From contig NZ_OUND01000004.1 in assembly GCF_900343025.1 (NCBI RefSeq), positions 203,339-267,338 of the forward strand: a stretch of 64,000 nt of DNA, given 5' to 3'. A program made the position numbers and the translations under genes. This document shows positions 56,348-64,000 of this stretch, one piece after another. Numbering within the stretch: position 1 is the first letter of the stretch; every line of letters starts with the position of its first letter. The stretch is from Arsenophonus endosymbiont of Aleurodicus floccissimus (GTDB lineage: Bacteria > Pseudomonadota > Gammaproteobacteria > Enterobacterales > Enterobacteriaceae). The notes under the pieces are model-generated. The model was not told the origin of the DNA. It made no database searches and worked only from the letters and a program-made list of their open reading frames with translations.

Positions 56348-57431
56348 TTAATTTAGTAACAGCAAACAAGATAAATCATCACTATAATTAAGTTTATCAA
56401 TTAACTCATCAAGCTGTTGGTATAAATTAAGAGAATGCTGAGTTACGGTCGAATAATGACAAAACATTAATTAAATACTCTCCATTGACACCTCAATATC
56501 ATAAGCTGACTGGACAGAAAATAATGTTTTAATATAAAAATAATCAATAATATAATAGTAAAGTGATCGTAAACTCTTTTTTAAATCATATAAACCAAAT
56601 TTTTCGTTATATATCCGATAAAGAAAATAGTTCTTTAATACATATGGTTCAGCTAAGCAACTAGTTGATAGAATTTTTTGCCATTCACTATTAAGTTTTT
56701 CCCAATTAACCGCCATGTTTTCATTGAGTGATTCTGACTCTAAATCAAAAAATGCATAGTTTTGCTAAAAGCGGGTAATAAATAACGTTTAGAGCGAGCT
56801 GTGGTAGTAAAAAAAAAAAACGGGACATAATCAATAATAAAGAAAACTTTAACTGATGCCCGACTGAGGGTATCAGCTGTTTTCTCTGTTGATATATTTA
56901 TCCATTAATTAATCCTTCCACTAATGACATAAATATATTTTCAACTTTTCGATAATTTGCTTCTATTTTATAATCAATTGATTATAAAAACACAATAAAC
57001 TGCGTAAGCGCATAAAGATTATCTTCAATAAAAGGACTTTCAGCCATAATTAAATGACTACAAAATAGCTGTATAATTTGATGCTCTTGCGTCATCACTC
57101 TACTTTGATCAATCACTCGCTTTTCAGTAATTCTAATTTTTTCAATCACGGTGTTCTCTTCATATTTCATCGAATCCGGCTGAAATAACACTAAACAAAC
57201 TACCTCATCAAGTGCAAAAGAGTACTGGTTAGTACCACTACCTTTAGGATATTTAATCAGATGTTTATCAGTGATCTCTTTGATCTCAATTTGATGTACA
57301 GTTTTATATTTTTTATAAGTCTTCTTGTCAATGTTAATCGTCCAACCACGACAACAATGAGACAAACACTGATCGCCTATACATTTAAATCTTTTATAAA
57401 AAAGCGGGATAATTTCTCTATGTTGTTTCAT
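56348..57431 (-). pseudogene. fliB: Flagellin lysine-N-methylase FliB, broken and internally deleted
   Basis: FliB methylates surface lysines of flagellin in Salmonella and relatives (about 400 residues). The ATG at 57431 starts MKQHREIIPLFYKRFKCIGD, and the conserved cysteine cluster CIGDQCLSHCCRGWTINID follows. After about 150 codons the frame ends at ALTQFIVFL with parts of the cysteine-rich middle missing. Degenerate sequence follows to 56716. The C-terminal part NWEKLNSEWQKILS, KNYFLYRIYNEKFG, YYIIDYFYIKTL and DLSCLLLLN matches the family end. Frameshifts and a deletion make it a fossil, and imply a motile ancestor. Confidence 0.8.
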
Positions 57432-57544
57432 TACAAATAGGCCTATTAAGCGAACATTGATACACAAATTACCACTTAATAGCGCCTATCAATGGTACTA
57501 TTATGGAAGCTAAACTATTTTTTTACTTAATTAAGCTATTTAAA

Positions 57545-58014
57545 TTTATAAGGCAGGCATACTACTATCAGGCAAAATAGTTAACGCCATAACCACTGCA
57601 TCTTCACGTTTTTTTTACCACCGGATAATAATTTTTCCTTATTGTGACAATATGAAAACCCAGTTTTTCATATAGCTGAATTGCTGCATGATTTGATTGC
57701 CTAACTTCCAACCACAAAGTTTTGATATCTTTAATTGCCAAATGTTCGATCAAATAGCGTAGTAAACACTCACCATAACCTTGACCTTGACAATCAGGAT
57801 GAATAGCAATATTAAAGAGGGTTGCCTCATCAAGCAGAGATTGTGTGATAACGAAACCAACCAATTGATTTTTAAGACTGATTTTTAAATTAATATATTG
57901 CTTTCCTTAATTACTGTAGAATACCCTTTCACTCCAGGGAAAAGCATGACTCATGTTTTCAATAGCAAAAGCAGAGACTAAATCAGTTTGTTCTAAATTC
58001 AAAATTATTTTCAT
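57545..58014 (-). pseudogene. rimI: Ribosomal protein S18 alanine N-acetyltransferase RimI, broken
   Basis: RimI acetylates the N-terminal alanine of ribosomal protein S18 (GNAT fold, 148 residues). The start MKIILNLEQTDLVSAFAIEN at 58014 lies inside the end of holD. TAA replaces Gln (FYSN-stop-GKQYIN). The GNAT core is kept: LDEATLFNIAIHPDCQGQGY (acetyl-CoA loop), TLWLEVRQSNHAAIQLYEKL and GFHIVTIRKNYYP. One extra A in a poly-A run at about 57613 shifts the frame just before REDAVVMALTIL. Two lesions. Confidence 0.9.
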
Positions 58015-58393
58015 GTTGGCATATTTGCGCCCACAAAGCGCGTTTTGACTGAGGATCAGAATAAATTTCTGGCAATGGTAAAGTATGGATAACCCATGTT
58101 TTTGAACTAACAGGTAATTGCTTGCCTATGATCCAACAAGGCCAAAGAATTTCTTTTGGTAACAGCGATACCTCTTTAGTTAATAAACAGCATACCTGAC
58201 GACTGTCTATCATCATCGCTCGTAAAATATCTTTGACAAAAAGGTTACCTAAATCAATGTGTTCATCAGCGATGATAATTAATTGGGTAGCGTCAGGAAT
58301 ACACACTGCATGTTCACCACGTAGTAGCGCAGGATCGCGTAATGTCCATTGCACAATTCCCATCTGCTTTAGTAATTGATCTCTAATTGTCAT
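57983..58393 (-). CDS. holD: DNA polymerase III psi subunit HolD
   Basis: HolD (psi) bridges the clamp loader and the chi subunit/SSB in the replisome. From the ATG at 58393, eight bases after a GGAG site, the protein is 136 residues (137 in E. coli). I prefer this to the in-frame ATG at 58432. The chi-independent N-terminus (RDQLLKQMGIVQWTLRDPAL) and core (LFVKDILRAMMI) are recognisable. The end (RALWAQICQHENNFEFRTN) overlaps the rimI start by 32 bases, as in E. coli. The overlap may protect the 5' end of dead rimI from erosion. Confidence 0.9.
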   Translation of the reverse strand: MTIRDQLLKQMGIVQWTLRDPALLRGEHAVCIPDATQLIIIADEHIDLGNLFVKDILRAMMIDSRQVCCLLTKEVSLLPKEILWPCWIIGKQLPVSSKTWVIHTLPLPEIYSDPQSKRALWAQICQHENNFEFRTN

Positions 58394-58820
<427 letters not shown>

Positions 58821-59837
58821 ATGTCTTCACTGACGCCCGCTAGTGAAGTGATTTTACGCCATGCTGAATACTTTATCGGCCGTCGTGTTTTAATCGCTGG
58901 TAACTTACAAGATAATATTAGCGCAGAAATAAGCGCTGAAATTTTACATATTTTAACTCATCAATATCACTACTGGTTATCATTTAACAAAGTGCTAGGC
59001 GAAAAAGCCCATTATAACTTAACGCTTGAAAAAACAGTGGCAATACAATTTAATACACTGATCTATTTTTGGCCTAAAAACAAGCAAGAAGCCCATTTTC
59101 AACTACACAATATTTGCTCAGTTTTACCAGTAGGTAGTGATATTTTTATTGTTGGTGAAAATCGTAGTGGTGTAAATAGCGCCGATAAAATTCTAGAAGA
59201 AATAGGCGGTGTACGCAAAATTGATGCAGCACGGCGCTGTAGTCTCTATTATTGCCAGCTAGAAAAACAACCACACTTTCATTTAAATGATTGGTGGAAT
59301 ATCTATAAGGTCGCCGATATAACTATCAAAACCCTACCTGGCGTATTTAGTCAACAAGCGCTGGATGCCGGTAGTCAACTACTTCTTTCTGCCTTTGATA
59401 AGCCCATCAAGGGTAAATTATTAGATATCGCATCTGGCTCCGGTGTGCTTGCAACCGTGATTGGCAAGAGAAATCCCGGCATAAAATTGACTCTCTGCGA
59501 TACGCATGCCGCAGCGTTCACATCCTCTATTGAAACCATAAAAATAAATGGCTTAACTGGCGATGTTTTACCAAGTGATATCTACTCTGTGATTGAAGAT
59601 AGTTACGACTGGATAATTTGCAACCCACCGTTTCATGATGGATTAAAAACGGATTATTCAGCCGCGGAAGCAATCATCAAACAAGCACCAAATTATCTAA
59701 AACCAGGTGGAAAATTTAGAATGGTTGCCAATGCCTTCTTACCTTACCCAGATTGGTTAGATAAAGCTTTTGGACGCCATGAAATACTAGCCAAAACAGG
59801 TAAATTCAAAGTTTATCAAGCCAGCAAATTTCGTTAA
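58821..59837 (+). CDS. rsmC: 16S rRNA (guanine-1207-N2) methyltransferase RsmC
   Basis: RsmC methylates G1207 of 16S rRNA in the small subunit. The 338-residue frame is intact (343 in E. coli). The degenerate N-terminal domain is followed by the SAM-binding motif LLDIASGSGVLATVIGKRNP (motif I is usually GCGAG) and the catalytic NPPF motif (WIICNPPFHDGLKTDYSAAE). MVANAFLPYPDWLDKAFGRH lies near the end. An AGGAG site precedes the ATG. Divergent from holD as in E. coli. Confidence 0.95.
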   Translation: MSSLTPASEVILRHAEYFIGRRVLIAGNLQDNISAEISAEILHILTHQYHYWLSFNKVLGEKAHYNLTLEKTVAIQFNTLIYFWPKNKQEAHFQLHNICSVLPVGSDIFIVGENRSGVNSADKILEEIGGVRKIDAARRCSLYYCQLEKQPHFHLNDWWNIYKVADITIKTLPGVFSQQALDAGSQLLLSAFDKPIKGKLLDIASGSGVLATVIGKRNPGIKLTLCDTHAAAFTSSIETIKINGLTGDVLPSDIYSVIEDSYDWIICNPPFHDGLKTDYSAAEAIIKQAPNYLKPGGKFRMVANAFLPYPDWLDKAFGRHEILAKTGKFKVYQASKFR

Positions 59838-60067
59838 ACCTGATACGATAAATTTTCAGTAAAATAATTAATTATTTTAACAACATTGTTATCACTTTCG
59901 TTTTAAGTGAATGAGAGATGAGAATGGAAGTCGGTAGCAATATTTAACTGCAACTTTATTTAGCATAAATAAATAATTCATTTTCAAATGATAAAGTCCG
60001 ATAAAGATAACGATTTAAATCATCTCTCAGTCATTGGCGTTTCAATTATTATTTAATGAATAACTAA

Positions 60068-61722
60068 TTATATATTTTTATCACTTTCAGGATTAATTTT
60101 TTCAGCGCGGTTTTTACTTACATCTTCTAATGCATGATAAGCGATTGCACAAAAAAAAGCGAATTTAATCTTTTCATATCCCTAAGTAAACTAACATGTA
60201 GATTGCTGGTATCGAGGACTTTGTACATTTTGCTTATGTAGGCGTTCAACATGGGCATAAGCATAACGTTGATTTAATAATCGGAATCGATGTTTAGCTC
60301 TTCGTAATCGACGCGTATTATCTATGTCTCCAGATACGAATACCGACATAGCTAAACTTAAATTATTCTGTAATCGTTCTATCAGAGTATTCAGTTCTTT
60401 AGTACCGGCAGGGGGGAAAATGTTGCTTATCAAATTTTTTTTAACCACTTCTGTTGCCATACTATTAATAATGGTGGCTGATTGCTGTAAATTCAAAGCA
60501 GTATCAATAATTTCAGCCCAGCGACGAGAATCATCTTCCCCTAATTGATTTTGCCGAATTTGAGCTAAGTAGAGTTTAATACTACTATGTAGCATATCGA
60601 TCTCTTCTCTTCCAGGTGTGCAATATAACGCCACTATATTTTATTACCCTTTAGAACTTCAGCCAAACGTTGAACCACTTGCTCAACAATATCCCCCATA
60701 CGGAGTGTCCCTCTTACCGTATCGGTAATCGCTAATGAAGGTGTTTCCAACGTTGCTTTGTCTAAATAGCGAGATGCAAAAACCTCAACCTCTACAGGAG
60801 AAATAGGAATAAGACGTTGACATAAACGCGACATGAATTCGACAAATGGCAGCATAACTAAACAACGTAGTAAATCATAAAACACATGAAAATAGATCAC
60901 CACTTCAGAGGCATTAAAATTATAATAACCAATCCAGGCAGCTTAATGGTTTAATCCAAGGTAAAATCATTATTACACCAATGAGCTTGAATAATAAACT
61001 GCCTAAAACCACTTGCCGTGCCTCTCCGCTTTGCCGGCTACTGCTTATCATAGCTAATAAACCACTACCTATATTAGAGCCAATAACAATTGAGAGGCTA
61101 ATATAAAGCGGAACAAGCTTTGCTACGCTTAATGTTGCTGTCAACAAAACCGCCGCCAGACTGGAATAGGTGAGCATAGCAAATACTGCACCAATTAGTA
61201 GTACTCAAATGGTATCACCACTTAAAGAGGTAAAAATGGCTTGGATAGCCGATGCATGAGTAATTGGCATTGCTGAACCAACAATTAGCTTTAAAGCTAA
61301 TAAAATCAGACCTAGGACAATCTCAGCTCTCCCTAATTGACCAGAACAATTTTTTTCTGACTAAGAAAAAGCAATAACACCAAATAAAATTAACAATGGT
61401 GATAACCATGACAAATCAACAGTTAACACTCGGGCTATTATCGCAGTACCGACGTCAGCACCTAACATAATAACCATAGCTGGCGTGATAGAAATTAAAC
61501 CTTGTGTTACAAAAAAATAACCAATAATGCCCTCGCACTACTACTTTGTACTAAAGCAGTGACACCAATACCCGCCAAAAAGGCACGCGATTTTTTACCG
61601 ATACTTTTGCCTAATATTCGGCGTAAATCGCTACCGAAAACCCGCATAATGCCAGTTCGGACAATATATGTGCCCCATACCAATAAAGCCACTGATGATG
61701 ATAATTCAATTAATGTTAACAT
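60068..61722 (-). pseudogene. yjbB: Na+/phosphate cotransporter family protein YjbB, broken
   Basis: YjbB is a PNaS-type phosphate transporter with a C-terminal PhoU-like domain (543 residues). The start MLTLIELSSSVALLVWGTYI, then RVFGSDLRRILG and AGIGVTALVQSSSARALLV, is conserved. The frame is lost near 61505, with stops at about 61362 and 61205. YSSLAAVLLTATLSVAKLVP and SRQSGEARQVVLGSLLFKLI are open, then a slip occurs near 60940. VIYFHVFYDLLRCLVMLPFV and the PhoU-like part (RRWAEIIDTALNLQQSATII, TRRLRRAKHRFRLLNQRYAY) follow. More shifts near 60190 precede AIAYHALEDVSKNRAEKI. A 33-base piece of this gene (61091-61123) recurs at the right edge of the window. Confidence 0.9.
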
Positions 61723-62185
61723 TAATTATCCATGCTATTTGCCTACAATTCATTATATTCATATTGACTCTTTTATATCAGCATTTGCAACCATTTGTTC
61801 ACCTTATTTAAATTCTTTATTAAAAAATATTATTTTTTCTTTTAAAAAAATAATATTAACTTTCTTTTAATGCTGATACAAAAATTTGCCACTGTTTGTT
61901 TAAACAAACAGTGGCAAACATTATTCATTACTTGGGAAATTTATTTAATATCCATAGAATATTTCATTATAAAGCAAAAAACTATTTGAACCATTAAATC
62001 CATCACATTTGTCGAATAAGAATGCTAAACTCTAGTATAAATTTAATATCTATATCATTGGGTTATTTTAAATAATAATGAGAATTATGATATTTTCTCA
62101 TTACTAAAGCCTCTTTTCACATAATATTACGATTTGTATTTAAGTAACAATTTTAGTTTTAAATAACGCCGGCTCAGTCGCTATT
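61723..62185. other. Intergenic region between yjbB and the glycosyltransferase fossil
   Basis: AT-rich, no coding frame. The only strong structure is the 34-base perfect palindrome at 61885-61918. Confidence 0.5.
61885..61918 (-). terminator. 34-base perfect palindrome, probable terminator
   Basis: A perfect palindrome of 34 bases (half-site tttgccactgtttgttt) centred on tttaaa. On the minus strand it is followed by ttttt, so it could form a long terminator for minus-strand genes from the right. Its nearest upstream gene, the glycosyltransferase fossil, ends 268 bases away. Protein binding or a cruciform are alternatives. Confidence 0.55.
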
Positions 62186-63109
62186 TTAACGTTGTCGCAT
62201 GTTACCAGGTAATGTGCCAATATCCTTCGTCAAAAAAGCGCTTAACCATCTCATATTTAATTTTTGGTGATTTTTAATCGCTTGAATAGAAAATACAACA
62301 CACTAAAACCTTCATTACCAATTTGCTGCCAACAAGCTGGAGTTCGGCTTACCTCATAGGATATTTTTTATATATATCCATTAACATATCAATAATTTTC
62401 AAATAAGTATTAACCTTACGTACGCGTAAAGCATCAACACATAACGAATGAGAAACTGATTTACTATGAATAAAATAATCATAATAAGATTCATTAATAA
62501 ACTGAACGCGTTTTGCATTAAGTAGTATTTCCGTTGTCCAAGGGATATCTTGATGATGAAGTTGCGGCTCAAGCTGATACTGATGTTCACGAATAAAATT
62601 TAACTTATAAATATTCTCAGCCAAGTCACGTGTAAAAATTTACCTGAACTTAAACCTTTTTGTAACCATTCGGCTCCTGAAATTATGCCTGTCGATGGAA
62701 ATTTTTTAAGGGAAAAATTAATTTAGAAGGTGAGCCATCCATATAAACATAAGTACCATTACACACCGCAACATCTAAATTACCCAATTTTGCCAACGTT
62801 AATAAATGGTTATATATACCTAAATGAATAATATCGTCAATATCAGAAAAGGCTATATATTTACCTATAGTAATATTCATCCCCACATTACGTGCGACAG
62901 ATACGCCGAGATTTTCCTGATGTAAAATCTTAGTATTCGGAAATCGCTCTATACATTCCTCTAATAATAAAGCGCTATTGTCCGTTGAACCATTATTAAC
63001 CAAAATAAGCTCCTAGTTTTTGTTGTTCAAGACAATTAAAAAATTTCGGCAAGAATGGTTCGCCATTAAATACAGCCACAACAATACTTAGCATCGGTTC
63101 AGCTAACAT
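62186..63109 (-). pseudogene. Family 2 glycosyltransferase, broken
   Basis: This is a GT-A fold transferase of the type used for LPS or capsule sugars. The start MLAEPMLSIVVAVFNGEPFL is good, then a frameshift near 63010 comes before the nucleotide-sugar motif ILVNNGSTDNSALLLEECIE. NLGVSVARNVGMNITIGKYI and the DxD-like FSDIDDIIH follow. A shift near 62700 precedes GAEWLQKGLSSGKF, another near 62635 precedes YKLNFIREHQYQLEPQLHHQ, and a last shift near 62345 leads to KNHQKLNMRWLSAFLTKDIG and the end. At least four lesions. Acceptor and sugar cannot be inferred. Confidence 0.75.
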
Positions 63110-63424
63110 ATATTTACCTTAATCATTATCCTTTTTTTGAGGTTATTTAATCTTATATCAAATATTCAATAGATAAATGTTATAGGCTCATTTTTTGTTA
63201 AAAAATAGAATAATAATGTCGCTAATATCAAATAAATACATTACAAAATAATTCGCATAATTAATTATGAAAAAATGAAATTATTAAAATTAACATAAAT
63301 ATCGCTTTTATTATTGATACAAAAAATTGCATTAGTATTAAAATTGTTATGCAAGTTTTATATTGAATATAGCTATTTTTCAGATAAAAAAGCCGCCTTA
63401 ATTAGGTAGCCTTAATATTTTAAG
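63110..63424. other. AT-rich region downstream of the 5S rRNA gene
   Basis: No gene seen. Near its right end (63385-63412) the minus strand holds two direct ttaaggc copies and a run of T that may belong to the rRNA terminator, but I cannot fold a clean stem. Confidence 0.4.
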
Positions 63425-63510
63425 CTTAGCAGTTTTCCCTACTCTTCTCACATGGGGAGACACCCCACACTACCATCGGCGCTACGGCATTTCACTATTG
63501 CCGCCAGACA
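63425..63510 (-). pseudogene. rrf: 5S rRNA gene with an internal deletion
   Basis: The 5' end tgtctggcggcaatag jumps directly to tgaaatgccgtagcgccgat and continues to agtagggaaaactgct. Compared with the standard enteric 5S (about 116-120 bases), roughly 35-40 bases are missing, namely the region after the first helix that holds loops B and C. A few 1-2 base insertions are also present near the 3' half. The deletion ends share the short repeat TAG. The molecule could not fold as a normal 5S rRNA. Either this copy is a pseudogene or the sequence here is faulty. Confidence 0.8.
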
Positions 63511-63664
63511 AATTCTTTTTTATTTATCCCGTCTGATTTCGCTGCCTTCCGGCCTGCTCACCTACCTCAGTAGCGACCACACCTCTGCCTTCAGCAAAAT
63601 CCGACCAGATTCAATCTCAAAACAAGCTAAAATTCTTTCTCTCTCAAAACACCTTCGGTGTTGT
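63511..63664 (-). other. 23S-5S spacer
   Basis: A spacer of about 150 bases between the rRNA genes, with no tRNA gene. It contains the hairpin-forming acaccgaaggtgt near 63649-63661 on the minus strand. Confidence 0.6.
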
Positions 63665-63967
63665 CATGTTAAACCTCTCGGGGGTCATTAGTACTGGTTA
63701 GCTCAACGTATCGATACGCTTACACACATAGCCTATCTACGTCCTCGTCTCGAACACCCCTTATAGGACATTACTATCAGGGAAGACTCATTTTGAGGCA
63801 AGTTTCCCACTTAGATGCTTTCAGCGGTTATCTTATCTCTTCGGCGCTTAGCTACCAGGCGATGCCATTGGCATGACAACCTGTACACCAGTGGTGCGTC
63901 CACTCCGGTCCTCTCGTACTAGGAGCAGCCCCCCTCAATCTTCCTTGGTCCACGACAGATAGGGACC
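63665..63967 (-). rRNA. rrl: 23S rRNA, 3' end only, interrupted at the right
   Basis: The minus strand reads the last 300 or so bases of 23S rRNA. It includes the sarcin-ricin loop (agtacgagaggaccgga), then catgccaatggca, aaagcatctaagtggg and the end gagctaaccagtactaatgac. The sequence is undamaged up to the conserved ggtccctatct-type segment near 63958-63967. The expected continuation (ccgaactgtctcac on the plus strand) is then replaced by foreign sequence, so only the 3' tenth of the gene is present here. Confidence 0.92.
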
Positions 63968-64000
63968 TGAGAGGCTAATATAAAGCGGAACAAGCTTTGC
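63968..64000. repeat. 33-base exact copy of yjbB sequence fused to 23S rRNA
   Basis: The last 33 bases of the window are identical to 61091-61123 inside yjbB, in the same orientation. They follow directly on 23S rRNA sequence with no shared bases at the joint. This is either an assembly chimera or the start of a duplicated segment offset by 2877 bases. Confidence 0.9.

Noticed and set aside
63430..63700. Protein-coding frame on the plus strand near the right end
   Set aside because: It is the complement of the 5S rRNA gene and the 23S-5S spacer.

Overview
This window is chromosomal DNA of an AT-rich gammaproteobacterium in the Enterobacterales. The proteins that can be read are closest in kind to Morganellaceae (Proteus, Providencia, Arsenophonus). 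The many dead genes beside an intact housekeeping core suggest an insect-associated, Arsenophonus-like symbiont in early to middle genome reduction. That identification is an inference from gene content, a Proteus-type lipase fossil and base composition; no 16S gene is present to confirm it.

From about 5.6 kb to 59.8 kb the window is collinear with the E. coli region around minute 0, in reversed orientation: carB, carA, dapB, ispH, fkpB, lspA, ileS, ribF, rpsT, nhaR, nhaA, dnaJ, dnaK, satP, mog, talB, yaaA, thrC, thrB, thrA, thrL, arcA, creA, rob, gpmB, yjjX, trpR, slt, ettA, nadR, radA, serB, ytjB, deoD, deoB, deoC, a nucleoside transporter, yjjV, yjjU, prfC, rimI, holD, rsmC. Many genes of the E. 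coli layout are missing (rihC, yaaJ, lasT, creBCD, lplA, deoA, yjjG, osmY). The left flank (porin fragment, rdgC, exbD, exbB, yghB) and the right flank (yjbB, a glycosyltransferase, 5S and 23S rRNA) come from elsewhere in the E. coli order.

Intact genes: yghB, dapB, fkpB-ispH (fused), lspA, ileS, ribF, rpsT, dnaJ, dnaK, talB, arcA, rob, trpR, deoD, deoB, deoC (full length, but its Schiff-base lysine is replaced), a CNT nucleoside transporter, prfC, holD and rsmC. Doubtful: exbB, exbD, serB. About 27 other genes are pseudogenes through single nonsense codons (often CAA or CAG to a stop), homopolymer frameshifts or deletions. Lost functions include carbamoyl phosphate synthesis (carAB), threonine synthesis (thrABC), Na+/H+ antiport (nhaA and nhaR), acetate uptake (satP), molybdopterin adenylylation (mog), NAD regulation and salvage (nadR), RadA, Slt, EttA, RimI and flagellin methylation (fliB). 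What remains is translation (ileS, rpsT, prfC, rsmC), chaperones (dnaKJ), isoprenoid and lipoprotein processing (ispH, lspA), flavin synthesis (ribF), a diaminopimelate step (dapB), replication (holD), and nucleoside uptake and salvage (CNT, deoD, deoB).

Several control elements are still readable: a Fur box before exbB, an ARG box before carA, a sigma-32 promoter before dnaK, a complete thr leader peptide and attenuator ahead of a dead thr operon, a TrpR operator ahead of trpR, and a CRP-like site ahead of the nucleoside genes. The most unusual structures are: 25 perfect copies of a 9-bp repeat ending 6 bp before the prfC start, arranged so that all three frames run into the start region; the Lys167-to-Asn change in DeoC; the carA-carB deletion fusion; the fkpB-ispH read-through fusion; a 5S rRNA gene with an internal deletion; and a right edge where 23S rRNA sequence switches abruptly into a 33-base copy of yjbB. 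I found no CRISPR array, tRNA gene, insertion sequence or prophage, and no convincing new defence or metabolic system.
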